Source: Akkermansia sp. (GTDB lineage Bacteria; Verrucomicrobiota; Verrucomicrobiia; Verrucomicrobiales; Akkermansiaceae). Taken from it: a stretch of DNA of 64,000 nt. Below the pieces are notes generated by a model. That model had not been told where the DNA came from and did no database searches. It worked only from the letters and a program-made list of their open reading frames with translations. Shown here one piece after another: positions 44,514-54,549 of this stretch. How positions within the stretch are numbered: position 1 is the stretch's first letter; every line of letters starts with the position of its first letter. The stretch spans positions 22,367-86,366 of the forward strand of contig JAFURE010000019.1 of assembly GCA_017471985.1 (NCBI GenBank), read 5' to 3'. A program made the translations under genes and the position numbers.

Positions 44514-47500
44514 GTGAAACGAAAACTCACCATCAGACGCGTTGGAAACCACATACCGACCATCACACTGGTGGGTTTTCTGTTTTTGTGTATTACCATT
44601 GCCTGGCTGTCATTCGTAGGCCTGCCGGACAGCCTGCTGAGAAAAATTGAGCACGCGGCCGCAAACGAGGGCATATATCTGAAGCTCGACGCCCTGCACC
44701 TCGAACCCTCAAGAGGTATTGCCGTCCGCGCAGATAAGATAGTTCTTTATCCCGATAAGGGGGTATCGACAGCACTTTTGAAAGCAAAATCAGTAACTGT
44801 CGGACTTAGCTTCTCCGAATTGTTCAGAGGAAAACTCGCCCCCGGACTTCTGGAACTAAAAAATGCTCAGGCGGACATACCGGTGTCCGATACCCCCGAT
44901 GCTAAGCTCAAACTCAGCAACATCAACCTGACGGTTCATGCAGATAGCGAAGCGAATCTCAACATCAGCTCAGCTGTGCTGCACCTTCACGGAATTGTGA
45001 TTCGGATGAGCGGCGAAATCACCGATTACCGCAGATTCCTCACAGCCCCGGCGGAGCCAAGCGGAGAGCAGGAGTCCCGCCCTGTAGCCATTTCTGACCT
45101 CCTGGCACAGCTGGCTCCCTATACAGACAAGGCCTATCACCTTATTGAAAATCAGAAGTGGACAACACAAGAAGCCCCGGAAGTTCGCCTCGATATAGTT
45201 TACCGTGAGAAATTGACTGCCATCATCAGTGGAGAAATACCCCGGTACGATTTTGATATCTTTCACATCCGCAATACGCGACTTAATCTCTCGTACAAGG
45301 ACGACACGATAACGATTAACAATCTGGCATTTGACACTATAGACCCACCCTCAACAGTGTCTCTGCAAGCCGCTTTTGCCCGAGAGAGCCGAGAACTGGG
45401 GTTCAACTTTGAGAGCGATGCATCCCTGATACCCATGCTCACACAAGCTCTGGGAGATGATGCCGGTATACTTAAAAAAATTACCCACAAAGCAGAGCAT
45501 GCGCCGCATATCACGCTGACCGGAGCCGCAGCATTCGGAGATGATTTCACTCTCAGCAAACTTCGCCTGAATGGAGAACTGGTGCAGAAACAACTTCTGA
45601 TTGGTGAGCATATACTTGACCAATTGAAGCTGGTGTTCTATTATAATGATGGCAACTTTAATATCAATCAGTTAGAGTTAAACTTCGACAATAACCACCT
45701 CAGTCTGAATGCCGCAGCCAACAACGGCATGGGTACTGCAGAATTAAGAGCAGACCTTCACATAGAGCAAACGCTCGCCCTGGTGAACGAGTTTACCCCC
45801 GAGCCAATAGCCATACCGGAGCAATACACCGTTGGGGAAAGGCTCAAACTCCGTGCATCCGCAGCTCTGACCACCCCGGATTTCAAAGCTGGTAAAAAAG
45901 AATGGCAACACTTCACCCCCAACATTCATAATTTTGATATTGAAATCTCGCTCAATCACCTGCAAACAAAGGATATTGAGCTGACTGCCCCTGCTCTGCA
46001 CCTGCAACTGGCGGGCCTGACTCAGACAGAACACAAAGTACCCACCGGTGCGGATAAACTCGCTATAACCCTGACAGCAGATGAAGTCACAGCCGCTGAC
46101 TGCAACGTACGCAAACCGGCAATCAAGATAGAGGCTGAGCAGATATCATACACCGATGACATTCTGAATATAGGAAGTCTGGCATTTACACCGGCGGCCT
46201 CTCATAGTCTATCACAACTAACCATTGCCGGGCTCTGCATCAAAGATGCCGGACTGCAGACCACCATAAGCGAGCTCAGATGGGAAGACAATCTGCTGAC
46301 CATAGGCAAAGTGAGCGGTAATCTGTCGGTATCAACCCTGACCCATGGCGACATTCAATTGGGACAGGTTGAGCTTAATCTTGCTCAGGTCAGAGAATTG
46401 ACCTTGCCGGCAGCCCCTCCCGTTCATTTATTTGCCGGAGCAGACATAACCACCTCGGTGGGAGAAATAACCTACGAGGGGCGCCGTATGGGCAATCTGA
46501 AAAGCGAAATCAGCGTAGCCGAGGGGCGCACGGGTAAAATCAATATGGCATTGTTCATTCCCTCGACCGATGGAAAAGATACTGCCGAAAACACACTGGC
46601 AGCCAATGTGGATTGGACCAATACGAGCCGCATCATAATCAATGACATTGAGCTAAAAACACTCCCCGCCTCCTTCGAGGGGATTCTGGAACATTTCAAG
46701 ATTGATATACCACAAATCCGCTTGCCCAATACCTTGTCAGCAACCGGCAGCCTGATATGCGACACGGAAAGCGGCAAGGCTGAAGACGTTAAAATCCAAC
46801 TCAGCATACCGGAACTCATCCGCAAACCGCTTAGGGTAAAGGCATTTGCCGGTGAAGAAATAAACATAGGACTGACCGCCGATATTACCATGAATCCATC
46901 AGCGGGGGAAGGCTATGACTACGATGCTGATTTACACATCACGCATGGTAGCAATGAGTTCACCGGGCAAATAAATGGCAGCACTGTGGGCAAGCTACAT
47001 GTTACCGGCAGCAATACAATAAGAGCCGATGTGATAGACAGGCTCATCGACTCACAGACCGCTCATGCCATTATCCGCGATTTCCGGTTCCGGGATAACA
47101 GCCGCAATATTGTTACCGGTATCGATGTAACGGTTGACTACTCCAATGGGCTCAGTGTCGATACATACTGTAATGCCGAATTGGTGAACGTCGGATATCA
47201 ACTTGCTGTTATTGAAGAAGATGCCGCCGGGAATGAAAAGTTACGTACCGATTTAGGCAAAAATCCCTATACAATCGCGGAGCATGCCACATGCTACGTG
47301 AGAACCAAAGTCCGTTACGACGTATTGAAAGATGGCAAGCCCACGAAGGATGAATGTGCCGTCACCATCGGCAACATCACCATGAATTACAACAATTCAG
47401 AGTGGTTGGGGCGGCAGGATTTCACAGAAATAGGATACACACCTCAGCAGATTGCTGATATTCGAAAGCGCCATAAAACAACAACCCTGCTGGGCGATGC

Positions 47501-48620
47501 TGTCATCATTGATGTCGAGAACAGCTTTGTCGAGCTGGTCAATGTCCGTGGTAGCATATACCCATCATATTCCCTTGGCATGTTTTACGCCCCGCTGCAC
47601 GAGTTCCTGGGGGATATTGTTATGCCCCACCCGGCAGACATAGAAACAAAGAGTTGTGTGTTCCCGATATATTCAGATTGCAAGCGCCCGATGAGCGGTT
47701 CCATCAGCGCAGCAAGCAAAACAAAATGTGGGTTCCGCTTTCTGGGCACTACCATTCCGCTGCACAACTTCAGTGGTTTCATACACCTGACAGACGACTA
47801 CGTTTTGCTGGACAAGATGAATGCCGCCAGCTGGGAGGGTGTGCTCGATGCCGTGGTGAAAATAGGATTTCGCGGCAAGCGCACTTCATTTGACGGAATG
47901 ATTAATGCTCGCAACATGAACCTGAAGAGTATTCTGGCATCGTACAACACTGAGTTCAAACCGGCTCTCTGCAATGGGTTCTTACGCTTCCGCGCGCCCT
48001 CACCGGATTTGAATGACATACAGGGTTACGGTGAAGTTCACGTTGAGAATGGCGATTTGATGGGCTTTACCCTGTTCCAGCCTATCGGCGATTTGGTGAC
48101 TGATCTGCCGGCCAAATTACTGATGCTGGAAACAGCCGCAAAAAATGAAACGATTAAACAAGACACCGGCTATATATCCAAGGTCTTTTCCGGCACGGGC
48201 AATATGATTAGCAGCATTGGTAACAAAGCTAAAATCATACCGGGCTACAACCATATATTCGCCTACGATATTCAGGATGCCTTTGCCAAGTTCGTCATAG
48301 CCGACGGTAAACTCAGAGCCTATGACATGAAGGCTCTGGGGTACAACCTCAATGTCGACATGAAACTGTCCATCGATTTGGAAACCCTCTATATTAAGGG
48401 TAACCTGTGGCCCAAAATCACCAGTCTGCCCACAGTCATTCTCTCCCCCATCACCTTCCTGTCGGACTTTATGATCGACATCCTCATATTCGGTGAAATT
48501 GATGACCTGAATTGGAAATTCGGTCTGGATCGCAATCTAAAGGGAGAGCCCCCCTCTGTCTCATCAAAGAAGGGGGCCCGGAACTATAAACCTGTAGCAG
48601 AAAAAAAGAAAAAGCGTTAG
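44514..48620 (+). CDS. Giant AsmA-like (TamB/YhdP-type) envelope protein
   Basis: A 1,368-residue protein with one N-terminal membrane helix (IPTITLVGFLFLCITIAWLSFVG, about residues 14-36). The remainder is a long periplasmic beta-rich region of the AsmA superfamily. The start of the region shows the typical LDALHLEPSRGIAVRADKIVLYP and LLKAKSVTVGLSFSELFRGKLAPG. The C-terminal segment has the AsmA-like pattern TSFDGMINARNMNLKSILASYN, GYGEVHVENGDLMGFTLFQPIGDL near 1180. Relatives such as TamB, YhdP and YdbH form lipid-carrying bridges between the membranes; that role is inferred. It follows rbfA by 26 nt and ends with a basic KKGARNYKPVAEKKKKR tail. Base composition looks more AT-rich than infB. 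The 3' end overlaps the convergent TolC-like gene by 4 nt. Confidence 0.82.
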   Translation: MKRKLTIRRVGNHIPTITLVGFLFLCITIAWLSFVGLPDSLLRKIEHAAANEGIYLKLDALHLEPSRGIAVRADKIVLYPDKGVSTALLKAKSVTVGLSFSELFRGKLAPGLLELKNAQADIPVSDTPDAKLKLSNINLTVHADSEANLNISSAVLHLHGIVIRMSGEITDYRRFLTAPAEPSGEQESRPVAISDLLAQLAPYTDKAYHLIENQKWTTQEAPEVRLDIVYREKLTAIISGEIPRYDFDIFHIRNTRLNLSYKDDTITINNLAFDTIDPPSTVSLQAAFARESRELGFNFESDASLIPMLTQALGDDAGILKKITHKAEHAPHITLTGAAAFGDDFTLSKLRLNGELVQKQLLIGEHILDQLKLVFYYNDGNFNINQLELNFDNNHLSLNAAANNGMGTAELRADLHIEQTLALVNEFTPEPIAIPEQYTVGERLKLRASAALTTPDFKAGKKEWQHFTPNIHNFDIEISLNHLQTKDIELTAPALHLQLAGLTQTEHKVPTGADKLAITLTADEVTAADCNVRKPAIKIEAEQISYTDDILNIGSLAFTPAASHSLSQLTIAGLCIKDAGLQTTISELRWEDNLLTIGKVSGNLSVSTLTHGDIQLGQVELNLAQVRELTLPAAPPVHLFAGADITTSVGEITYEGRRMGNLKSEISVAEGRTGKINMALFIPSTDGKDTAENTLAANVDWTNTSRIIINDIELKTLPASFEGILEHFKIDIPQIRLPNTLSATGSLICDTESGKAEDVKIQLSIPELIRKPLRVKAFAGEEINIGLTADITMNPSAGEGYDYDADLHITHGSNEFTGQINGSTVGKLHVTGSNTIRADVIDRLIDSQTAHAIIRDFRFRDNSRNIVTGIDVTVDYSNGLSVDTYCNAELVNVGYQLAVIEEDAAGNEKLRTDLGKNPYTIAEHATCYVRTKVRYDVLKDGKPTKDECAVTIGNITMNYNNSEWLGRQDFTEIGYTPQQIADIRKRHKTTTLLGDAVIIDVENSFVELVNVRGSIYPSYSLGMFYAPLHEFLGDIVMPHPADIETKSCVFPIYSDCKRPMSGSISAASKTKCGFRFLGTTIPLHNFSGFIHLTDDYVLLDKMNAASWEGVLDAVVKIGFRGKRTSFDGMINARNMNLKSILASYNTEFKPALCNGFLRFRAPSPDLNDIQGYGEVHVENGDLMGFTLFQPIGDLVTDLPAKLLMLETAAKNETIKQDTGYISKVFSGTGNMISSIGNKAKIIPGYNHIFAYDIQDAFAKFVIADGKLRAYDMKALGYNLNVDMKLSIDLETLYIKGNLWPKITSLPTVILSPITFLSDFMIDILIFGEIDDLNWKFGLDRNLKGEPPSVSSKKGARNYKPVAEKKKKR

Positions 48621-49867
48621 GAGTCGAGCCCGTATTCAATGATGACGGCGGTCTCGCTCTCAATGGCCTTCGTTTCCTGACTGAGGAGTTCTGACCTCAT
48701 ATCCAACACCGTGGAATCTCTCTCGATTTGCTCCTCAGCGGTTTCGGGCTGAGACTCCTGCAGATATTCGATACGCTTATTCATGTAACTGCACCAACTG
48801 AGGTAATCCTGCACACTGGTCTTGAGCTGCATGAGCTTATGCTTATGGTCAATAATATCGGCCTGAACCTCACGACAGGTGTTTTCATAATCAGCTTTGC
48901 GGTCCAGGTACTGGTTCCAATTAGAAAGCTGTGTATCGAGCGTATAACTGAGGTTCAGGTTCAATTTGGTATCATCACCGTTCAGGAATGCGCCCTCATA
49001 TGTACCACCTGTGGAAGAAAAGAGCGACGGGCTGTACAGATTGGTGCTGATGGTCGGCAGGTATTGCAACGCAACCCCATACTGACTCAATCGGGACTGC
49101 TCCAGACGGATGGCAAAACGAGCAACGGAAAGCTCGGATAATCTGGAGAATCGGGGCAGATATCGGTTCCACTTCACACGGGGCATTGATTCCGGCAAGA
49201 TATTCCATCGTGCGGAATAATCGCCAAGGATTCCGGCTACATTTTTCCAATGCGCGGCATCGGTAAGACGTTGTGAACTTTCGGCAAGCATGCGCTCCTT
49301 CTCACTGAGCTCAGGTTTAAGCCGGGCAAGCTCACGTTTTTTAAGCTCGACCTCACGACTGCGCACGGCTGAATAAAGTTTAGCAGTCAGGTCGCGCTCT
49401 CTCAATTCCCTGGTCTTAATGGCAGCAAATGTACTGGCTCGAGTCGAATATACCCTGTAGGGGATATTGGTGATGGTGGGCATGCTGAAGGTGATATTGA
49501 CATTGGAGCTCAAGTCATCTGTCGCCAATCCCCCCAAATCACCGATAGACTTGGTGAAATACCCATAGTAGGAAAGGCCGGGAATCATATCGGTGTAGAT
49601 ACTCCACCCCTGTCGCTCATACCTGTCGATGGCGGAACTGAGTTTTTTGAGTTCGATATTATTCTGCTGCACCATGGACATGGCCTGCTGCCAGGAAATG
49701 GTTTTGATGGGCAGCTGATCCCATTCCCGGGCATCTGCATAGCTCGTCTCAATTTTTGATGACAGGACAGACAGGCGCTGCTCCATGCTGCACCCGCACA
49801 GACTCAGAATCAATACCCCCGAAATCGACAGCCAGAAAGAGGATAATAACAGATTACGTCTTAACAT
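48617..49867 (-). CDS. TolC-like outer membrane lipoprotein
   Basis: A 416-residue protein with a lipoprotein signal (lipobox Leu-Cys-Gly-Cys, Cys near 26). The rest is mostly long alpha-helices with heptad patterns (TRELRERDLTAKLYSAVRSREVELKKRELARLKPELSEKERML near 155-200; a second long helix near 330-410) and short beta segments rich in Ser/Asn/Tyr (TNLYSPSLFSSTGGTYEG). This is the outer membrane efflux protein (TolC/OEP) pattern with its two helix pairs. No membrane fusion protein or pump of the RND class is adjacent; instead an LplT-like MFS gene lies 14 nt upstream. It is the last gene of the trxB-led minus-strand unit. Confidence 0.72.
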   Translation of the reverse strand: MLRRNLLLSSFWLSISGVLILSLCGCSMEQRLSVLSSKIETSYADAREWDQLPIKTISWQQAMSMVQQNNIELKKLSSAIDRYERQGWSIYTDMIPGLSYYGYFTKSIGDLGGLATDDLSSNVNITFSMPTITNIPYRVYSTRASTFAAIKTRELRERDLTAKLYSAVRSREVELKKRELARLKPELSEKERMLAESSQRLTDAAHWKNVAGILGDYSARWNILPESMPRVKWNRYLPRFSRLSELSVARFAIRLEQSRLSQYGVALQYLPTISTNLYSPSLFSSTGGTYEGAFLNGDDTKLNLNLSYTLDTQLSNWNQYLDRKADYENTCREVQADIIDHKHKLMQLKTSVQDYLSWCSYMNKRIEYLQESQPETAEEQIERDSTVLDMRSELLSQETKAIESETAVIIEYGLDS

Positions 49868-49881
49868 ATAGACTATAAGTT

Positions 49882-51147
49882 TTATGAAATTGAGCGCATG
49901 CTCCTGTATACAAAAATGGCAACCAGAGCACTGCTAACGGCCAAAAGGCCACACTGAAGCTGCGGGCTGATGCCAACATACCTCATACCGGCCTGCACCA
50001 CCACAGACATGATACCCAGAAAGCAATCCACCAGATTGCCCGCGGCAATCACATCTCCGCGTTTGTCATTGTCGGCTCTGTCCTGCAGCAAAGCATTGAG
50101 GGGTACCAGGTACCCTGCTGCCACAAAACCGGTAATAGCAAGCGACACGTAAAATATCGGCGTACCATACGGAACCAGAGCCAACAGCACACAACCGATG
50201 GTCATGCCAACACCACCAACGGTGGCCACCCAGGTGCGTATGCGGCGCGCACAAATGATAGAGGCGGTCACACCACCCACAATGGAGCCACCGCTAATCC
50301 AGGCCATCAGCAGAGCAGAATCCTTCTGCTGCCCCAGCACCTGCATGAAATCCTTAGTGGATGCCACGGGATTGGCCTCTGCTGCCATCTGCAGAGCAAT
50401 GAGCATCATCGTACCGGCAATGAACCAGAAATAGCCGATACCAATCTCACTGTTGCGCAAAACAGGTACCCGCCAGAGCATGCGCAGCTGTGAGAAGTGC
50501 TCCCACAACAGGCTCCACTTGAACACACGACGACTTTCCGGCTTAAAGCGCGGTATGAACAGGCTCAGAATAAACACCAGAACCGCACCGCACATACACA
50601 CGGCACAGGGCCAGGCAGCGGCCTCCCAACCGGCATCGGGCCCCCACTTTCGGAGCAGGCTGTACACAATGAACAACGCGCCAATCTGCCCCAGCAGCAG
50701 TGCCAGCATCGAAGTAATTTCCAGTATACCACTGGCAAAGCCGATATTCTCGGACCCAACAATATCCTTCACCAGCCCCTTTTTGGCAGGGCTGAAAAAC
50801 ATAGCCTGCACGCAGAAAACGGTGAAAAAGCCCACTGTCACCCACAGATTATGCATAAAGAGCCCGACCGTCATGCCGGCCAGTACCACCACCTGCAGCA
50901 AAACCATGGCCTGCAACAGTCGGGTTTTACAATATCGGTCAGCCAACCACCCTGCCAAGGGGGAGAACAATACGAACGGCAATACGATGAGTACGGAAAG
51001 CGGATATTGCAAATCCTTCATCATCCATATTCCCAGCGCAATGAGCATGAACTGCACCCCCTTTTCGTTGAGGGAGTTCATGGACTGAATAAAACTCAGG
51101 CTCCAGAACGAAGCCCACGGAGTCTTCTTACCCGGTTGCGAATTCAT
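49882..51147 (-). CDS. MFS transporter, LplT-like (lysophospholipid transporter family)
   Basis: A 421-residue polytopic membrane protein with about 12 hydrophobic segments. The N-terminal half carries the MFS loop motif GWLADRYCKTRLLQAM near 65-80 and the LplT-like segment FFSPAKKGLVKDIVGSENIGFASGILE near 118-144, which matches the lysophospholipid transporter LplT and its Aas-linked relatives. LplT flips lysophospholipids inward for re-acylation. The substrate here is inferred. Its neighbours are a Sel1 lipoprotein (21 nt upstream) and the TolC-like lipoprotein (14 nt downstream), an unusual combination suggesting an envelope-maintenance role. Confidence 0.8.
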   Translation of the reverse strand: MNSQPGKKTPWASFWSLSFIQSMNSLNEKGVQFMLIALGIWMMKDLQYPLSVLIVLPFVLFSPLAGWLADRYCKTRLLQAMVLLQVVVLAGMTVGLFMHNLWVTVGFFTVFCVQAMFFSPAKKGLVKDIVGSENIGFASGILEITSMLALLLGQIGALFIVYSLLRKWGPDAGWEAAAWPCAVCMCGAVLVFILSLFIPRFKPESRRVFKWSLLWEHFSQLRMLWRVPVLRNSEIGIGYFWFIAGTMMLIALQMAAEANPVASTKDFMQVLGQQKDSALLMAWISGGSIVGGVTASIICARRIRTWVATVGGVGMTIGCVLLALVPYGTPIFYVSLAITGFVAAGYLVPLNALLQDRADNDKRGDVIAAGNLVDCFLGIMSVVVQAGMRYVGISPQLQCGLLAVSSALVAIFVYRSMRSIS

Positions 51148-51168
51148 CCTTCAGATTAGGCAAGAAAT

Positions 51169-51804
51169 TTACTCCCAGTTATTATCTTTCATGAAGGCGG
51201 CCGCATTCTGATGGCCCTGAGCGGCGGCCCGGCTAATCCACAAGCGGGCTTCATCCATATCGGCGGGCACCCCGAGACCATGAAAATAGCTCCGACCAAG
51301 GTTGTACTGCCCGTTGGCATTTCCCTGCATGGCAGACTGCATAAAACACTCGGTAGCCTTGGAATGGTCAACCGCGACCCCTTCTCCGTTGCGGTAGCAA
51401 AGACCGAGGTTGTTGTAGGCAAAGGCATTCCCCTGCGCAGCTGAGGCACTGTACCAGCGGAAGGCTTTGGCGAGGTCTTTGGGCACGCCATAGCCTTCCG
51501 CATAACAGGTGGCCAGGTTATCCTGAGCATCGGCATTACCGGCTTCGGCAGCACGGGTATACCAACGAACAGCCTCTGCCGGATTAGCTGTCACACCGCG
51601 ACCGAAATCATAGCATTTACCAAGGGCAAGCTGCGCCTCGGGCGAGCCGGCCTCCGCCGCCTGACGGTACAGGGGGAAAGCCGCAGCATGATTGCCGGCT
51701 GCAGCGTATGACGCGGCCTCAGCAAGTGCCACATCAGGGGATTGACAGGCACTCAGCAAAACCCCGCCAACCAGCGCTGCTGTAGTCAGAATAACCTTTT
51801 TCAT
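51169..51804 (-). CDS. Sel1-repeat lipoprotein
   Basis: A 211-residue protein with a lipobox (Leu-Ser-Ala-Cys, Cys near residue 20) followed by about five Sel1-like repeats (GSPEAQLALGKCYDFGRGV, GNADAQDNLATCYAEGYGV, GNAFAYNNLGLCYRNGEGV, GNANGQYNLGRSYFHGLGV, GHQNAAAFM). Cys residues at the same repeat position (KCYDFG, TCYAEG, LCYRNG) are conserved within it. Sel1 repeats mediate protein interaction in the envelope. It lies 22 nt after trxB in the same transcript. Confidence 0.85.
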   Translation of the reverse strand: MKKVILTTAALVGGVLLSACQSPDVALAEAASYAAAGNHAAAFPLYRQAAEAGSPEAQLALGKCYDFGRGVTANPAEAVRWYTRAAEAGNADAQDNLATCYAEGYGVPKDLAKAFRWYSASAAQGNAFAYNNLGLCYRNGEGVAVDHSKATECFMQSAMQGNANGQYNLGRSYFHGLGVPADMDEARLWISRAAAQGHQNAAAFMKDNNWE

Positions 51805-51826
51805 ATATTAAGGGAATGAGTTAATA

Positions 51827-52759
51827 TTACTCCTGAGCAAGCAGATACCGCTCGGCCTCGATAGCTGCCCAGCAGCCCATACCTGCGGCAGAAATTGCCT
51901 GGCGATATACGGGGTCAGCCACATCGCCGGCTGCGAACAGGCCGGGAGTCTTGGTCGCGGCTCCGCCCGTGGGGCGAATGATGAAGCCGGCGGCATCCAC
52001 ATCCACCAAATCACCCAGGAACTTGCTGTTGGGAGTATGACCGATAGCCATGAACACGCACTTAACCTCAAGCGGGCGCTCCTCGCCGGTGACGGTATCT
52101 TTCAGTGTTACGCCGCAGACCTCACCGGCCTCATCGGTGTTATAAGCTGCGATGGTGCTGTTCCATACCGGCTCAATTTTGGGGTTGGAGAGCACGCGCT
52201 GCTGCATGGCCTTGCTGGCACGCAACTGGTCACGGCGGTGAATCAGGTACACCTTGGAGGCAAAGCGGGTGAGGAAGGAGGCCTCCTCACAAGCACTGTC
52301 GCCACCGCCGACCACGCAGACGGGCACATCGCGGTAGAAAGCCCCGTCGCAGGTAGCACAGGCGGTCAGGCCATGACCAATCAGGGCTTTCTCGCCCTCC
52401 ACTCCAAGATAGCGGGCAGTTGCACCCGTGGCCACGATAACAGCCTTTGCCTTGTAGGCACCGCCGGAGGTTGTCACGACAAACAGGTCGCTGCAGGCCT
52501 CCTTCGTTACCGAAATCACGTTCTCATAAGCATAGCGGGCGCCGTGCTTTTCGGCCTGCTGGCTCATGTTGAACATAAGGTCAGGCCCCATGATACCCTC
52601 CGGGAAACCGGGGAAGTTCTCGACCTCGGTTGTTGTCGTGAGCTGACCGCCGAGCTGCTCGCCGGTGAACACCAGCGGGTTCAGGTCTGCGCGGGCTGCA
52701 TAGATGGCTGCCGTGTAACCGGCAGGCCCCGTTCCGATAATAATCAATTTCTCGTCCAT
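51827..52759 (-). CDS. trxB: Thioredoxin reductase
   Basis: A 310-residue FAD/NADPH enzyme. The FAD site IIIGTGPAGYTAAIYAARA lies near 6-24, the redox centre CATCDG near 140 (Ala-Cys-Ala-Thr-Cys-Asp), the NADPH site VVGGGDSACEEASFL near 157, and the C-terminal FAD site GLFAAGDVADPVYRQAISAAGMGC near 280. The start at 52759 is chosen because a GAGG ribosome-binding element is placed correctly before it (the ORF could extend to 52795, but that would run through the promoter). It leads the trxB-Sel1-MFS-TolC-like unit. Confidence 0.96.
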   Translation of the reverse strand: MDEKLIIIGTGPAGYTAAIYAARADLNPLVFTGEQLGGQLTTTTEVENFPGFPEGIMGPDLMFNMSQQAEKHGARYAYENVISVTKEACSDLFVVTTSGGAYKAKAVIVATGATARYLGVEGEKALIGHGLTACATCDGAFYRDVPVCVVGGGDSACEEASFLTRFASKVYLIHRRDQLRASKAMQQRVLSNPKIEPVWNSTIAAYNTDEAGEVCGVTLKDTVTGEERPLEVKCVFMAIGHTPNSKFLGDLVDVDAAGFIIRPTGGAATKTPGLFAAGDVADPVYRQAISAAGMGCWAAIEAERYLLAQE

Positions 52760-52766
52760 TGACCTC

Positions 52767-52795
52767 ATCTTACACGTCCGCGCGTACCCACGCAA
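52767..52795 (-). promoter_or_regulatory. Leaderless-type promoter of trxB
   Basis: Minus strand TTGCGT (52795-52790), 17-nt spacer, TAAGAT (52772-52767), 7 nt before the ATG. It is divergent from the lolC-like promoter. Confidence 0.5.
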
Positions 52796-52837
52796 GGGTT
52801 TAGTGCGTCAGCATGGCAGAGGGGGCAATATTTGGGC

Positions 52838-52866
52838 TTGCAAGAAAATGGAATATGAGAGATACT
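52838..52866 (+). promoter_or_regulatory. Near-leaderless promoter of the LolC-like gene
   Basis: TTGCAA (52838-52843), 17-nt spacer, GATACT (52861-52866), 10 nt before the ATG at 52877. Confidence 0.6.
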
Positions 52867-52876
52867 GTCCGCGAGC

Positions 52877-54529
52877 ATGAAAATACTGAGACGCAATCTG
52901 AGCCTGATGTTGGCTCTCCGATACCTGAACCCGCTTCGCACCCTTTTTTCTGTCATCACCCTTATCTGTCTGGTAGGTGTGGCGCTGGGTGTCATGGTAC
53001 TCATCGTGGTACTCTCAGTCATGGGCGGTTTGCAGAAAGAGATGGAGGAGCGCGTACTGGCCTTCACCCCGCACTATGTCATTGCTCAGTCCGATGGCAT
53101 GAAGCGCATTGCCCTCAGCCAGGAGCGCACTGATTGGGAACAACTTGTCGAACAGTTGCAGGCCATGCCCAATGTAGCCAGTGCATACCCCCAGCTTGAA
53201 GGGCAGGCATTTGCTCAGAGCGAAGCCGGGCGAATCATGGCTCAATTTGCTGCCCTGCAGCCGCACAACCAGGCCCAACTGGCGCCCCTGCTTCCCATGC
53301 TCAAGGAGGGTACATTTGACTTTGGCGAGGGGTTTGACACCGAGTGCGTGATTTCCCGAAAGACCGCCACCGCCCTCGGGCTGCAACTGGGCGATGAACT
53401 GCACCTGACCCCGGTAGGCAGTATCGATGAAGTTGCCGCCATTTACGCCATGATTCAGAACCCGCTCATCACCCAGAGCGATGAGCAGTTCATGCAGAAC
53501 ATTCGTGGCTTATTCGACGGAGCCACACCGGCTAACGGCGGCGAAGTCGTGGAACTTGCCAAACTCGAGAGTATCATCAACACCATTCGTGCCTACGACC
53601 CCAAGAAGATGCGCCAGAGCGAGATTGAAGCCTGCGGCACCCTCTATAAACTTGCGGTCAGTCACACCGGCGGAGTCCCCTTCACCGCAGAGGAAAAAGA
53701 GCTCTGGCAGAACACTGCAAACGGCATTGCAGAACTTGACCGCGACCGGGAAGACGGCAAAGCCGTGAAAAGCATCAACGAAATGGTCATGCCCGTTGAT
53801 TTGCGGGTAGTGGGCATTTACCAGGCACCGGAGAATATGGACGGCCCGAATGTCTACATGCCGCTGAGTATTGCACAAGAAGTGGTAGGCTACTCCAACG
53901 AAGCCGCCGGCAATGTGATGGGCCTGTGCGTGCGCTTGCAGAACGCGCACGAACCCGGGGACATTCAACAGCAGATGGAGAGCATACTGCCCGACAATAC
54001 AGCGTCGACCGAGGAGCTCCCCCTTGGCGCCCACTGGTTCATCACCCCGTGGACATCGGCATTTGAGCAATGGCACAAGCTCATTGCCAACGAGCGAATC
54101 ATGATGAACTTCGTACTCTCTGCCATCAATCTGATTGCGAGTTTCTGCATTATGGCGGTGATGTTCACCATGTCCATACAGCGTAAGCGCGAGATTGCCG
54201 TCTTGCAGGCGCTGGGGGCCACGCCCGGCAAAATTATGGGCATATTTGCCTGGCAGGGTGTTATCATCGGCTTAGCCGGTTCCATATTGGGCATTATGCT
54301 GGCGCTGCTGGTACTCTACTACCGATTTGAGATTCAGGCGGCTCTGGCCAGCATCGGCATGGACCCCTTCCCGATGGAGGCTCACGGCATCACCATTCCC
54401 GCAGAGTATGACCCCGTAACATTCGGAAAACAGGCGCTCATGGCATTTATCATGGTCGTTATTGCCTCCATCGTGCCGGCCTTCATCGTCTCCCGTCAAG
54501 ACCCGGCCAAGGCTCTGCGCTCCAACTGA
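52877..54529 (+). CDS. LolC/LolE-type ABC transporter permease
   Basis: A 550-residue FtsX/MacB-type permease. The first helix is near 20-48 (FSVITLICLVGVALGVMVLIVVLSVMGGLQ), three further helices lie in the last 150 residues (FVLSAINLIASFCIMAVMFTMS; GIFAWQGVIIGLAGSILGIMLALLVLYY; the C-terminal one before FIVSRQDPAKALRSN). The N-terminal NPLRTLFSVI and GGLQKEMEERV pattern is that of LolC/LolE, which extracts lipoproteins from the inner membrane. At 550 residues it is ~140 longer than LolC, owing to an insert in the periplasmic domain (about 190-310). No LolD ATPase gene is adjacent. The next gene starts 20 nt downstream. Confidence 0.85.
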   Translation: MKILRRNLSLMLALRYLNPLRTLFSVITLICLVGVALGVMVLIVVLSVMGGLQKEMEERVLAFTPHYVIAQSDGMKRIALSQERTDWEQLVEQLQAMPNVASAYPQLEGQAFAQSEAGRIMAQFAALQPHNQAQLAPLLPMLKEGTFDFGEGFDTECVISRKTATALGLQLGDELHLTPVGSIDEVAAIYAMIQNPLITQSDEQFMQNIRGLFDGATPANGGEVVELAKLESIINTIRAYDPKKMRQSEIEACGTLYKLAVSHTGGVPFTAEEKELWQNTANGIAELDRDREDGKAVKSINEMVMPVDLRVVGIYQAPENMDGPNVYMPLSIAQEVVGYSNEAAGNVMGLCVRLQNAHEPGDIQQQMESILPDNTASTEELPLGAHWFITPWTSAFEQWHKLIANERIMMNFVLSAINLIASFCIMAVMFTMSIQRKREIAVLQALGATPGKIMGIFAWQGVIIGLAGSILGIMLALLVLYYRFEIQAALASIGMDPFPMEAHGITIPAEYDPVTFGKQALMAFIMVVIASIVPAFIVSRQDPAKALRSN

Positions 54530-54549
54530 TTTTCCCTACCACCCGACGT

